Assembly (NCBI GenBank): GCA_934217675.1
Contig: CAKQCV010000003.1
Coordinates: 32,117-96,116 of the forward strand
Reading direction: 5' to 3'
Source of the DNA: an uncultured Prevotella sp.
GTDB lineage: Bacteria > Bacteroidota > Bacteroidia > Bacteroidales > Bacteroidaceae
Length of the DNA stretch: 64,000 nucleotides
Shown here: in pieces, positions 36,133 through 45,659 of the stretch
Layout of the letters: the number at the start of each line of letters is the position of its first letter
Position numbering within the stretch: the stretch's first letter is position 1
Notes under the pieces: generated by a model
What the model was told of the DNA's origin: nothing
Database searches by the model: none
The model's input: the letters and a program-made list of their open reading frames with translations, nothing else
Position numbers and translations under genes: made by a program

Positions 36133-37638
36133 TTATCCGCAGTGGAAAAATCTCTTTACTAATTTTTCAATTTCCTCATGGTTGTTTTCAATGTTCTTTC
36201 GCATTGTTCTGTCATGGTAGCCACGCAGTTGTGCAATTATGCCGTCAATCATCATCGGGCTGAACACTCCATGCTCTTCAAACACCTTTCTTGATTTTTC
36301 CAGGCAGTCAGCAGATGCCGCACAGCTGTCGGGCAGTTGTGCTAAAGCAGCAAGGCGTTCTGCATTCTCTGCATCGTGTATGTTGTAGTTCACGTATGTC
36401 CTTTCTGCCACTTCAAGAGGGTTCTCCATTTCGAAGCCATGGCGGCAAGCCACACAAAGTCCGGCAATAAGTTGGTAAATGTCAGCAGAACCATCAGGAG
36501 AGCGCATCTCTACGGTTTGCTTTAGTGAAGTGTCGTAATGCCATGCCACGTCGTTAGGATTTGCCTCATGGCACATGTCCTGATTTGATGTCCAGCCTAA
36601 TGGCACTCTCACGAGAACAGACCTGTTGCAATCGCCCCAGCAAACATTTGTGGGAGCCTCTTGATGAGGAACAAGGCGGAAATACGATGTAGGGTTCTTG
36701 TTGCCGAATGCCGTGATGGCAGGTGCCAAATCCATCATTCCGGCAATTATAGTGCGTGCCTGTTCGCTCAGCTTTCCATCGTGAATCATCATGTTTTTGC
36801 CATGTTTCATTATTCTCATGTGGATGTGCAATCCAGATCCGGCTTTGCCTGCAGTAATCTTCGGTGCAAATGTCACGTTAAGTCCCATTCGGTGTGCCAC
36901 GTTTCTTATAACCCATTTTGCAATCATCAGTTGGTCGGCACTTTCTTCTGCAGGAATTGGCAGAAACTCTATTTCACCTTGTTCATACACATTTCCGCCT
37001 TGGATAAAGTTTCCAACTTCCGAATGTCCATACTTTATCTGTCCGCCTGTACGTGCAATATAGTACATGCATTTTGTTCTGAAGTCTGTAGTTTTTGCAT
37101 ATGGTGATGATTCATGATACCCACGCTGGTCAACAGCCGGGAAAGTGCCGTTGTCTGGAGTTATTACATAGTATTCAAGTTCTCCCATGGTGTGGAACTC
37201 TAACTTTGTAACTTCTTTGAAAGCTTTTGTAGCTTTGGCAAGAGTATGTTCAGGAGCACTTTCCAAAGGAAGACCATTCTTGTCGAAGAACGATGCAAGC
37301 ATGCATAGGGTAGGTATTTCGGCAAAAGGATCGACAAATGCTGTTCGGAACCGTGGCACAACATACAAGTCACTGCTACTTGCGCTGATAAACGGGAAAA
37401 GGCTTGAACCGTCAACACGTTCTCCGCAGGTTAAAATAGTGTCAAGATAACTAAGACTGTTGATAACGAAGTTTAGAGTCTTCAGTTTACCGTCACCTCC
37501 AGGATACATGAAATTTACCATTTTTATGCCGTTGTTGCGGATAAAGTTGATAATATCTGCTTTTGTGAAATCAGCAGCAGGCTTTTGTAAAAATGTAACC
37601 ACATCATTGGCATTTAGTATAAGTTCTTCGCTGTTCAT
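36133..37638 (-). CDS. glnA: Glutamine synthetase, about 500-residue (type I-like) form
   Basis: This 501-aa enzyme should make glutamine from glutamate, ammonia and ATP. Seen are the beta-grasp N-terminus (MVNFMYPGGDGKLKTLNFV), DPFAEIPTLCMLASFF, the metal-binding EYYVITPDNG and EQGEIEFLPI, the HIHMR segment after GSGL, and NPTSYFRLVPHQEAPTNVCWGDCNRS for ATP and glutamate binding. The length fits the ~450-500-residue class, not the ~730-residue GSIII class also common in Bacteroidetes. It is monocistronic, with a perfect promoter and a strong terminator. The GltD-like oxidoreductase at 59453 could act downstream in ammonia assimilation. Confidence 0.92.
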   Translation of the reverse strand: MNSEELILNANDVVTFLQKPAADFTKADIINFIRNNGIKMVNFMYPGGDGKLKTLNFVINSLSYLDTILTCGERVDGSSLFPFISASSSDLYVVPRFRTAFVDPFAEIPTLCMLASFFDKNGLPLESAPEHTLAKATKAFKEVTKLEFHTMGELEYYVITPDNGTFPAVDQRGYHESSPYAKTTDFRTKCMYYIARTGGQIKYGHSEVGNFIQGGNVYEQGEIEFLPIPAEESADQLMIAKWVIRNVAHRMGLNVTFAPKITAGKAGSGLHIHMRIMKHGKNMMIHDGKLSEQARTIIAGMMDLAPAITAFGNKNPTSYFRLVPHQEAPTNVCWGDCNRSVLVRVPLGWTSNQDMCHEANPNDVAWHYDTSLKQTVEMRSPDGSADIYQLIAGLCVACRHGFEMENPLEVAERTYVNYNIHDAENAERLAALAQLPDSCAASADCLEKSRKVFEEHGVFSPMMIDGIIAQLRGYHDRTMRKNIENNHEEIEKLVKRFFHCG

Positions 37639-37683
37639 AGTTGTAGTGTTAAAGTGTTATTAGAATAGGGTTATTTTATGGCG

Positions 37684-37714
37684 CAAATATAGTAAATAAG
37701 TGGATTGTGCCAAA
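37684..37714 (-). promoter_or_regulatory. Promoter of the glutamine synthetase gene
   Basis: The minus strand reads TTTG, 19 nt, TATATTTG, an exact consensus, ending about 46 nt before the ATG. Confidence 0.88.
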
Positions 37715-37846
37715 ATTTTTTGGCAGTAATTTGACAAATTGTTATTTTTTCTTTGTTGTCGTAATATGGATGCAGGGGGGATAAAAATGTCTTAAAATAT
37801 GGCTATATGTTAAAATATGGTTTCAGAATAGCCTTTTCTTTATAGT

Positions 37847-37880
37847 TTTGCTGTAAAGTTAAACATTATTTGTATTTTTG
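37847..37880 (+). promoter_or_regulatory. Promoter of the TonB-dependent receptor operon
   Basis: TTTG at 37847-37850 and TATTTTTG at 37873-37880 have a 22-nt spacer, slightly long. The ATG follows 42 nt later. Confidence 0.6.
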
Positions 37881-37922
37881 TAGAGCAAATTATTAATAAT
37901 TTTAAAACGATAAGTTTCAAGT

Positions 37923-40616
37923 ATGAAAAAACATCTAAAGCATCTCCTTGTAGTGGCAGTGCTGACATTTGTCGGAACAGCTACTGCTGGGGCACAGTCT
38001 GTGCTCAGAGGAAAGGTAGTGGATGCGGAAACAGGTGAGCCATTGATTGGTGCTACTGTTTCCGTGAATGGATTGAATGCGGCAACTGATATTGATGGCG
38101 CTTTCATTGTAAAAGGTGCCAAGCCTGGGGCTCCAATATCAATTCAGTATGTTGGATTCAAGACAAAGACATTGAAATCTTCTCAGAGAGGAGAGTTAGG
38201 TACGATAAAGCTTGAGTCTGACGGTCGTATGTTGAGCGATGTAGTCGTAACATCGCAGATTGCTGTTGCAAGAAAGACACCAGTAGCCGTTTCTTCGGTT
38301 CCAATGTCTTTTATTGAGGAGAAAATAGGAACACAAGAGTTCCCGGAGATTTTGAAATCTACTCCAGGTGTCCATGCCAACAAAGATGGTGGTGGTTATG
38401 GAGACTCTGAAATATACATGCGTGGTTTCGACAATACCAATATCGCTGTGATGGTGAATGGTGTGCCAATGAACGATATGGAGAATCAGGCTGTTTATTG
38501 GTCAAACTGGGCTGGATTGACAGATGTGACTCGTACTATGCAGACACAGCGTGGAATTGGTGCGTCTAAAGTTTCAGCACCTTCTGTGGGTGGAACTATC
38601 AATATCGTGACAAAGTCGCTTGAGGCAAAAAAAGGTGGTTCTATATATTATGGTATAGGTAACGACAATATGAACAAGGTGATTTTCACTGTTTCAACAG
38701 GTATGTCGAAGAGTGGATGGGCTATGACTCTGTTAGGTTCCAAGACATGGGGAAATGGTTATGCACAGGGTACAGACTTTTCTGGTTATACATATTTCTT
38801 GAATATCTCGAAGAGAATCAACGAGCAGCATCAGTTGTCGTTCACAGCTTTCGGCGCACCACAGGAGCACTATATGCGTAAGAATGGTATGACGCTTGCC
38901 GACTGGAAAATGTCTGAACAGATATGGGGCATTAAGGACCACAAGTACAATTCTACTTATGGTTTCGACAATAATGGACAGCGTCGCTCGTCTGATTATA
39001 ACGTATACCACAAACCACAGCTAAGCTTGAACCATCAGTGGGAGATTAACGACAAGTCATCCTTGAGTACTGTTCTTTACATGTCAATCGGTCGTGGTTA
39101 CGGTTACAATGGTCAGGGTAATGATGACTACGGTTATAGTTACAAAGACTGGTATGGAGTAAACTATGGCGTTTTGCAGACAAAGTTCCGTAATCCTGAC
39201 GGAACATTCGATTATGGTGCCATCGAAGATATAAATGCTGCAAGTGAACATGGTTCAATGCTTGTAATGTCAAAAGCAAAGAATGATCACATGTGGTATG
39301 GTCTTGTTTCAACTTATACAACAAAGCTTACCAAGAACATTGATTTCTATGGAGGTATCGACTTCCGCTCATATAAAGGAACTCATACCAATGAGATTAT
39401 TGACCTTTATGGTGGAAAATACTATATGGATACAACTCGTAAGAATGTAAAGGCAAAGAACAACAGTGCTGCTGCCAATTCAGAATGGACATACGAGAAA
39501 CTTGGTGTAGGCGACAAGGTATACCGTGATTTCGATAGTCATGTTGTTCAGGAGGGTGTATTCTTCCAGACTGAATATTCAAAGGATGATCTTTCAGCCT
39601 TTGTATCAGGATCTCTCTCAAATACTTCTTATTGGCGTTATGACCGCTTGTATTATGACAAGCAGCACGCAGAGTCAAAGACTAAGAGTTATCTTGGCTT
39701 TACAGTGAAAGGTGGTGCAAACTACAATGTTAACGACCATCACAATGTATTCTTCAATGTAGGTTATATAAGCCGTGCTCCAAAATTCACTTATGGCGCA
39801 TTCCTCAGTCCTGTGGCAAGTAATGTGACTAATCCTGATGCAAAGAACGAGAAGGTGCTTTCGTTTGAAGTTGGATACGGATACCGCTTGAAGTGGTTGC
39901 ATGTTGATGTCAACGGCTATTGGACAAAGTGGCTTGACAAGACAATGACAAAGAGTTCAACTCTTGGAACATCGCAGACTGAGGCTTTTGTGAACATGAC
40001 AGGTGTGAATGCACTTCACAAGGGTGTAGAACTTGAGGTTAAGGCAAGTCCGTTCTATTGGCTTGACGTTAATGGTATGTTCTCTCTTGGAGATTGGAAA
40101 TGGGACAGCAATGCTGTTGGTTATGTTTATGACAACAATGGACAGCCTTTGACAAAGGACGGAACAATAGCAAGTGGCATTGGAGCTGAGGATCACCTTA
40201 CAACAGGTATTGACTTGAAGGGCGTTCGCGTGGGCGGTTCTGCCCAGACTACAGCCGCACTTGGAGCAACAGTGAAGATTGGTAAGGAAATCCGTGTAGG
40301 TGCAGACTGGACTTTCTATGGACGTAATTATGCTTACTATTCAATAAGCGGAAGCAACCTAACACTTGGAAAGACTAATACAATTGTTAATCCTTGGAGA
40401 ATTCCATCGGCAAGTCAGATAGACTTGAACGCTTCTTACAAGTTTAAAATTGCTGGTCTGAACGCAACAATTTCAGGAAATGTTAATAACCTGTTTGATT
40501 ATCAATATATCGGCAAAGCGTGGAATCCACAGTCTGGTACTGCCAACAAGGATACTATCTACGGATTCTATGCTTTCGGACGCACATTCAGTACACGTCT
40601 GAAGATTAACTTCTAA
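37923..40616 (+). CDS. TonB-dependent outer membrane receptor with carboxypeptidase-like domain
   Basis: The 897-aa protein has a signal peptide (MKKHLKHLLVVAVLTFVGTA up to AGAQ). A carboxypeptidase-D regulatory-like domain follows (VLRGKVVDAETGEPLIGATVSVNG, residues ~27-105), then the plug (LKSTPGVHANKDGGGYGDSEIYMRGFDN, VNGVPMNDMENQAVYWSNW, GGTINIVTKS) and a 22-strand-type barrel ending STRLKINF with the usual terminal Phe. It should import a ligand across the outer membrane with TonB energy. The partner is not a classical SusD; a lipoprotein gene follows after 32 nt. The ligand is unknown. Confidence 0.92.
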   Translation: MKKHLKHLLVVAVLTFVGTATAGAQSVLRGKVVDAETGEPLIGATVSVNGLNAATDIDGAFIVKGAKPGAPISIQYVGFKTKTLKSSQRGELGTIKLESDGRMLSDVVVTSQIAVARKTPVAVSSVPMSFIEEKIGTQEFPEILKSTPGVHANKDGGGYGDSEIYMRGFDNTNIAVMVNGVPMNDMENQAVYWSNWAGLTDVTRTMQTQRGIGASKVSAPSVGGTINIVTKSLEAKKGGSIYYGIGNDNMNKVIFTVSTGMSKSGWAMTLLGSKTWGNGYAQGTDFSGYTYFLNISKRINEQHQLSFTAFGAPQEHYMRKNGMTLADWKMSEQIWGIKDHKYNSTYGFDNNGQRRSSDYNVYHKPQLSLNHQWEINDKSSLSTVLYMSIGRGYGYNGQGNDDYGYSYKDWYGVNYGVLQTKFRNPDGTFDYGAIEDINAASEHGSMLVMSKAKNDHMWYGLVSTYTTKLTKNIDFYGGIDFRSYKGTHTNEIIDLYGGKYYMDTTRKNVKAKNNSAAANSEWTYEKLGVGDKVYRDFDSHVVQEGVFFQTEYSKDDLSAFVSGSLSNTSYWRYDRLYYDKQHAESKTKSYLGFTVKGGANYNVNDHHNVFFNVGYISRAPKFTYGAFLSPVASNVTNPDAKNEKVLSFEVGYGYRLKWLHVDVNGYWTKWLDKTMTKSSTLGTSQTEAFVNMTGVNALHKGVELEVKASPFYWLDVNGMFSLGDWKWDSNAVGYVYDNNGQPLTKDGTIASGIGAEDHLTTGIDLKGVRVGGSAQTTAALGATVKIGKEIRVGADWTFYGRNYAYYSISGSNLTLGKTNTIVNPWRIPSASQIDLNASYKFKIAGLNATISGNVNNLFDYQYIGKAWNPQSGTANKDTIYGFYAFGRTFSTRLKINF

Positions 40617-40648
40617 TTAACCTAATTATATAATATAAGACATACAAT

Positions 40649-42676
40649 ATGAAAAAGATATATTTACTGTCGGCTGTAGTACTTATGGGATTGGCTTCGT
40701 GTAATGATTTCGATGACCAGTTCCATCTTGGAAATCAAGTAACCGACGTGAAGAAAGATTTGCCAATTGTTCTTGAGGATGCAGATTATGCAACAATAGC
40801 TAATCTTGCAGCCAATAAGGAGCTTGCAGCAAAACTTGATGCAGAGTCTGGTACATCAGCTTACACTGAAGCTTTGGCAAAATTAGGTAGTCAAAAATAT
40901 TTCGGCACGATGATTACTGCCGATCAGTTCTTGCCTGCTTTTATTCAGAACAAATATCAAAGTGTGGATCTTGGTTCAACATTTAAGGTTACATACAATG
41001 AATATTGTGGAAAATCTGAATATCTTGCTGACTTCGATCAACTGAAGAGCGAATATACACTTGCTGCCGATGACTATAGCACAGCATGGGAGGGAGCATC
41101 TACTGCAACATATCTTACACCTTCAACAGTGTCAAAGTTGCCTGCATTGATAAAGGCTTCTCATGAAAATGCAGAGGCTGGAGATATTGTAGTTGTTAAT
41201 TATGCCTATTCTGACTTTGAACCGGCTGGTGGTAGTGATACTCCTGTAGACAATACTACAAAGATTTCTGAAGTCGTTGCGAATACTGCTGGTGGAGAGT
41301 ATACCGTTAAGGGTATCGTATGTGCTGTATATAGTCGCGGTTTTCTTTTGACAGATAAAACTGGATATATTCTTGTTTATAAGACAAGTGATGTTAAAAT
41401 AGGTGATGAGGTTTCGGTTACTGGTACAACGAGTCAGTATGCAGGACTGATGCAGTTCCCTACAACATCGGAAGTTACTGTGGTTAAGGCAGGCAAAGAG
41501 CCTAACTATAAGCAACCAACTCCAAAGAAGTTGACAGGTGCTGATATTGATGCATACGTAAACAATCCTTATGTGGCTTATGTCTCATACGAAGGAACTC
41601 TTTCTGTAAGTGGAACTTATTATAACGTTGCTATTGACGGAGCTACAGTTCAGGGGAGCTTGTCTTATGTGCCGGAAGGAATGATAAGTTCAGACCTTGA
41701 AGGCAAAAATGTTATCGTTTATGGATATACTGTAGGTGCTCCAAACAATAAAAAGTATGTGAATACAATGATAACAAGTGTTGAGGCTGCTACTAATACA
41801 GCAAAGATGAAGCGTGCTGCACGAGCAGCTGCAGCTTCTGCCAACAAGTCGAAGGTTTATAAGTATGATGGTTCTTCATGGAAAGAATACACTACTGATG
41901 CCGCAAAGGTTATTGCAGCTCAACCAGAATGGTATGATTTGATAGGTGCGAATACTGTGGCAAAACCTGCTGTTTACTTCCCTACATTACTTCAGCGTGA
42001 ATACCCATTTGCTGAGGACGGACAGAAAGTTACAGTTGTTTACCGCAAATCTTCTTCTACAATGGCAGCTGTTGAATATACATACAGTGCTGTAGATGGA
42101 TGGGCTGAATCTAAGGAATACAAGAAAGAAACAACTACATTCTCAAAGACAGAAAACGGATATGAGGCACAGATAAGCATGTATCTCAATGAAAGCTTGC
42201 TTGGTAGTGAAGGTGGATTTGTTGCTTATAATGTAAATCTGAATACATTGAATTATGTTTGGTCGAATACTACAAGTTATGGATGGAAAGCTTCTGCTTA
42301 TGCCAACAAAGTAAATGTAGAATCTGAGAGCTGGCTTGTTTCTCCAGCATTGAATATGAAGAAAGGTAAAAATCCTGAACTCGTATTTGATGAGGCTATG
42401 AATTATCTTGGTGAAAACAATATAAATGATTTCCTTGCAGTTAAGGTTTCTACAAATTTTGATGGACAAGATGTTAATGCTGCAACATGGGAAACGCTGA
42501 ACATCACAGGTCGTACAGATGGAGCAAGTTGGACTTTCTATACAATTGATCCTGTATCTCTATCTCAATTCGTTGGCAACACAATTCATATTGCCTTCGT
42601 TTATAAAAGTACAAGTGCTGTTGCTCCAACCTATGAGTTCAAGAATATTATCGTAAGAGAAAAAGAAGCAGAATAA
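40649..42676 (+). CDS. Surface lipoprotein with OB-fold-like and choice-of-anchor J domains
   Basis: The 675-aa protein starts with a lipoprotein signal peptide, MKKIYLLSAVVLMGLASC, and Cys18 is the lipid anchor. After a helical N-terminal region, residues ~205-375 look like OB-fold domains (GEYTVKGIVCAVYSRGFLLTD, GYILVYKTSDVKIGDEVSVTG). The C-terminal ~175 residues resemble a choice-of-anchor J beta-sandwich (ESWLVSPALNMKKGKNPELVFDE). It is probably the outer-membrane partner of the TonB receptor encoded just upstream, capturing or processing the ligand. No catalytic motif was recognised. A terminator follows at 42701. Confidence 0.82.
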   Translation: MKKIYLLSAVVLMGLASCNDFDDQFHLGNQVTDVKKDLPIVLEDADYATIANLAANKELAAKLDAESGTSAYTEALAKLGSQKYFGTMITADQFLPAFIQNKYQSVDLGSTFKVTYNEYCGKSEYLADFDQLKSEYTLAADDYSTAWEGASTATYLTPSTVSKLPALIKASHENAEAGDIVVVNYAYSDFEPAGGSDTPVDNTTKISEVVANTAGGEYTVKGIVCAVYSRGFLLTDKTGYILVYKTSDVKIGDEVSVTGTTSQYAGLMQFPTTSEVTVVKAGKEPNYKQPTPKKLTGADIDAYVNNPYVAYVSYEGTLSVSGTYYNVAIDGATVQGSLSYVPEGMISSDLEGKNVIVYGYTVGAPNNKKYVNTMITSVEAATNTAKMKRAARAAAASANKSKVYKYDGSSWKEYTTDAAKVIAAQPEWYDLIGANTVAKPAVYFPTLLQREYPFAEDGQKVTVVYRKSSSTMAAVEYTYSAVDGWAESKEYKKETTTFSKTENGYEAQISMYLNESLLGSEGGFVAYNVNLNTLNYVWSNTTSYGWKASAYANKVNVESESWLVSPALNMKKGKNPELVFDEAMNYLGENNINDFLAVKVSTNFDGQDVNAATWETLNITGRTDGASWTFYTIDPVSLSQFVGNTIHIAFVYKSTSAVAPTYEFKNIIVREKEAE

Positions 42677-42700
42677 GCTTTAATTGGTAATTTTGTATAT

Positions 42701-42738
42701 AAAAAGATGCATCGTAAAAAAGATGCATCTTTTTTTTG
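42701..42738 (+). terminator. Terminator after the lipoprotein gene
   Basis: AAAAAGATGCATC pairs with GATGCATCTTTTT, followed by further T residues, 25 nt past the stop codon. Confidence 0.88.
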
Positions 42739-42746
42739 TAATATAT

Positions 42747-42777
42747 TTTCGTGGATCGTAAAAAATCATTACCTTTG
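42747..42777 (+). promoter_or_regulatory. Promoter of the OB-fold T9SS protein gene
   Basis: TTTC at 42747-42750 and TACCTTTG at 42770-42777 are 19 nt apart. The leader to the ATG at 42851 is about 65 nt and holds an inverted repeat. Confidence 0.7.
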
Positions 42778-42798
42778 CACTGAATATAAAAAGAGAAT

Positions 42799-42840
42799 AG
42801 ATATTATGGCATTATATATTTTCTTTTTGGCATAATATCT
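42799..42840 (+). promoter_or_regulatory. Inverted repeat in the 5' leader (possible regulatory hairpin)
   Basis: AGATATTATG at 42799-42808 is perfectly complementary to CATAATATCT at 42831-42840. The second arm ends 10 nt before the ATG, so a folded leader could mask or expose the ribosome landing site. Confidence 0.55.
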
Positions 42841-42850
42841 AAAATAAACA

Positions 42851-44239
42851 ATGAACATAAAGATAATAGCATCCATAGCAATAGTATTGTCTATAGGATT
42901 ACAGAAGACGAGTGCATGCATTTGTACTTCTACAGAGAGTAATAAAAAGAGTGAAGTGTGTAAAACTTCGGAAACCGAAAAAACATATGGAAATATTGCT
43001 TCTCTATTAGAAAAGAGTGCAATAGATGATATTGTTACATTGGAACTAAATGATGTCATAATCACAAATTTTAATAATAACGATATTTATATACGTGATA
43101 ATACAGGTGCGATAGCTTTAAGAAATTCCCATGACAATATACTCAAGGCTTTGAAGAATTCTGGAAAAAATTATATTCTTAATGGAAAAGTAAGAGGAAA
43201 AGTTGTTAAATTTTTAAGTACAACTCCAGTGTTGAGTATTCAATCAAATTCGGATGTAAGTGATGTTGTTGCTACAGAAAATCCCAATGAAGTATTACCT
43301 ATAGAGGTAAGTCTTGATGATATAGGCAAGCATATTTCAGATCTTGTTACAGTAAAAAATGTTACAGTAACAAATAAAAATACTAATAAGGATCAATCAA
43401 ATAAATTGATATTGAATAATATATATTATGTATATAATAGTAATTTTTCTTCTTTTGATCCAACAAAAGACAATCCGTATAACGGAGCAAAAATTGATAT
43501 TACAGGTATTGTATATTCAAGTAAGACTATAGCTCCAAGAACACGAAACGACATAACATATATTGTTGATGAGGAAGCTGAAAATGTAATAGAAACGACT
43601 AATTATAATATTTCTTATAAGAATAATCTTAAAATTAGATTAAAACGCAGTTTCAGTAATAAATATTGGAACACTATATGTTTGCCTTGCAGTTTAACAG
43701 TGACTCAGGTTAAGAAAATATTTGGAGAAAATACTGTACTTGCCCAATATGACAAAGCAGAGAATGGCGTGATTTCTTTTGTGAAGACAGAGGTACTATT
43801 TGCGGGTAAAGGATATCTTATACTTCCGGAACATACAGTTGAAAATCCAGTTATTTCTGGTGTCGGTTTCAATTCGAAAAAACCTACGCCGATTTCTGGA
43901 AATAATTGTTTTTCTGGAACGTATAATCCAGTAGAGTTAAAGACAGATAAGACTGAATTCTTCTTTTCGAAGTCAGGAACATTATCTTATCCTGCTGCTG
44001 GTAAAAATAAACTAAAAGGACTGCGTGCTTATTTTAAATATGCTACAACCGTAGACAATGCAAAAGATATTATGATAAATATTGATGGAATAACAAGCGG
44101 TATAGAGGTTGTTGATGGCGAAAATGTTTCAGAAAGAGTTAGAGTGTACAACCTTAACGGGCAATATCTTGGTAACTCTACTGAAAATTTAGAAAAAGGA
44201 ATATATATAGTGAACAAAAAGAAAGTTATAATAAAATAA
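42851..44239 (+). CDS. Secreted OB-fold repeat protein with T9SS type A sorting domain
   Basis: The 462-aa protein has a signal peptide ending near KTSA, then a Cys-rich start (CICTS). Two OB-fold-like units cover about residues 45-245 (DIVTLELNDVIITNFNNNDIYIRDNTGAIAL and DLVTVKNVTVTNKNT...LNNIYYVYN). A beta domain with NKYWNTICLPCSLT follows, and the end (VRVYNLNGQYLGNSTENLEKGIYIVNKKKVIIK-like) fits a Por sorting signal. It is unusually AT-rich compared with its neighbours. The preceding lipoprotein also has OB-fold-like units, so the two may bind a related ligand. Function unknown. Confidence 0.8.
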   Translation: MNIKIIASIAIVLSIGLQKTSACICTSTESNKKSEVCKTSETEKTYGNIASLLEKSAIDDIVTLELNDVIITNFNNNDIYIRDNTGAIALRNSHDNILKALKNSGKNYILNGKVRGKVVKFLSTTPVLSIQSNSDVSDVVATENPNEVLPIEVSLDDIGKHISDLVTVKNVTVTNKNTNKDQSNKLILNNIYYVYNSNFSSFDPTKDNPYNGAKIDITGIVYSSKTIAPRTRNDITYIVDEEAENVIETTNYNISYKNNLKIRLKRSFSNKYWNTICLPCSLTVTQVKKIFGENTVLAQYDKAENGVISFVKTEVLFAGKGYLILPEHTVENPVISGVGFNSKKPTPISGNNCFSGTYNPVELKTDKTEFFFSKSGTLSYPAAGKNKLKGLRAYFKYATTVDNAKDIMINIDGITSGIEVVDGENVSERVRVYNLNGQYLGNSTENLEKGIYIVNKKKVIIK

Positions 44240-44240
44240 A

Positions 44241-44426
44241 ATGAGAAAGGTTTATGTTATACCTTCTATAAGCATAATCTGTGTAGAAGAGGTTAATCTG
44301 TTATGTGGAAGCGATAGCGTTTCAAGAGATATTCCAACACTCAGAGTATATGATGCTGTGGAAGGTGATGCCGATGATGCGGCAGCAAAGAACAATGACG
44401 GAAAACTGTGGTCGGATGATGAGTGA
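44241..44426 (+). CDS. Small acidic protein of unknown function (61 aa)
   Basis: The ATG lies one base after the stop codon of the preceding gene, so translation is probably coupled. The product starts MRKVYVIPSISIICVEEVNLLCG and ends in an Asp/Glu/Ala-rich tail (DADDAAAKNNDGKLWSDDE). It has no full signal peptide and no transmembrane helix. Short proteins with a basic-hydrophobic MKKxY(x)xP start and a polar tail are frequent in Prevotella and Bacteroides genomes beside secreted protein genes, mostly unnamed. The placement suggests a real gene; no function can be given. Confidence 0.65.
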   Translation: MRKVYVIPSISIICVEEVNLLCGSDSVSRDIPTLRVYDAVEGDADDAAAKNNDGKLWSDDE

Positions 44427-44462
44427 TACCTTATCAGCAGTTTCTAATTTATTGGGTGGTTA

Positions 44463-44518
44463 ATAAAAAATTCCCATTGCCAGTATCCTTGAGATAGATA
44501 GGCAATGGGAATTTTTTT
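44463..44518. terminator. Bidirectional terminator between the small peptide gene and recA
   Basis: AAATTCCCATTGCC (44468-44481) pairs perfectly with GGCAATGGGAATTT (44501-44514), with T-runs on both strands. Confidence 0.92.
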
Positions 44519-45542
44519 ATTCTTTATTGTCATTGAGCTTTTGCATAATTTGATTTTCAAGCTCCTCACATAATTCTGGATTATCCTTTAGCAAGGCTTT
44601 GCTTGCATCACGACCCTGGGCTAAGCGACTGCCATTATATGAAAACCATGAGCCACTCTTTTGGATTATGCCATATTCAACACCAAGGTCAAGAATCTCG
44701 CCAACCTTTGATATACCTTCACCGAACATTATCTCAAATTCTGCCTTGCGGAATGGAGGAGCAACCTTGTTCTTTACGACTTTTACTCGAGTCATATTTC
44801 CAATTACCTGATCACCGTCCTTTATTGCTGTAACGCGACGTATATCAAGACGAACGCTTGCATAGAATTTCAGAGCATTACCACCTGTGGTCGTTTCTGG
44901 ATTCCCAAACATTACACCGATCTTCTCTCTCAGCTGGTTGATAAAGATACAAGTTGTGTTGGTCTTGCTTATTGTAGATGTAAGCTTTCGTAAAGCCTGG
45001 CTCATCAATCGTGCCTGTAGACCAACTACATTATCTCCCATATCTCCCTCTATCTCCTTTTTGGGAGTCAATGCTGCAACAGAATCAACAACGAGGATAT
45101 CAACAGCTGATGACCGGATAAGCTGGTCGGCAATTTCAAGGGCTTGTTCACCATTGTCAGGCTGAGAAATCCATAAATTGTCAATATCAACACCAAGTTT
45201 TGCTGCATAGAAACGATCGAAAGCATGCTCTGCGTCAATAAAGGCAGCGATGCCACCCGCTTTCTGACATTCGGCAATGGCATGAATGGCAAGTGTTGTC
45301 TTACCGCTACTCTCAGGACCGTAAATTTCAATAATCCTTCCCTTTGGATATCCTCCCACACCGAGTGCAGCGTTAAGAGCGATACTTCCGGTAGGGATAA
45401 CTTCAACATTTTCCACCTTTTCGTCGCCAAGTTTCATTATTGACCCTTTTCCGAAGTCTTTTTCTATTTTAGCCATGGCTGCCTGAAGAGCTTTTAGTTT
45501 GCCCTCTTGTGCTGCTGCCATATTTTCATCAGTCTTTGCCAT
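44517..45542 (-). CDS. recA: RecA recombinase
   Basis: The 341-aa protein has Walker A GPESSGKT, Walker [14 protein letters not shown] strand ([22 protein letters not shown]), loop L2 [26 protein letters not shown], and the acidic C-terminal tail. It forms filaments on single-stranded DNA for homologous recombination and LexA-type induction. The start [11 protein letters not shown] at 45542 is chosen over the in-frame ATG at 45596 because a TATATTTG -7 element lies at 45594-45601. Confidence 0.98.
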   Translation of the reverse strand: MAKTDENMAAAQEGKLKALQAAMAKIEKDFGKGSIMKLGDEKVENVEVIPTGSIALNAALGVGGYPKGRIIEIYGPESSGKTTLAIHAIAECQKAGGIAAFIDAEHAFDRFYAAKLGVDIDNLWISQPDNGEQALEIADQLIRSSAVDILVVDSVAALTPKKEIEGDMGDNVVGLQARLMSQALRKLTSTISKTNTTCIFINQLREKIGVMFGNPETTTGGNALKFYASVRLDIRRVTAIKDGDQVIGNMTRVKVVKNKVAPPFRKAEFEIMFGEGISKVGEILDLGVEYGIIQKSGSWFSYNGSRLAQGRDASKALLKDNPELCEELENQIMQKLNDNKE

Positions 45543-45593
45543 TATTTGTTGTTTATTGTTTGTTATATTTTGTATTAAACTTTTTATGCTATG

Positions 45594-45601
45594 CAAATAT
45601 A
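45594..45601 (-). promoter_or_regulatory. -7 element of recA
   Basis: The minus strand reads TATATTTG about 52 nt before the recA ATG. No clear -33 TTTG or LexA-type operator was recognised. Confidence 0.6.
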
Positions 45602-45659
45602 GTCATTAAATTTGATTAAGTGCTAAAAACATACATTAATTTATGATATGTTTCGCGTT

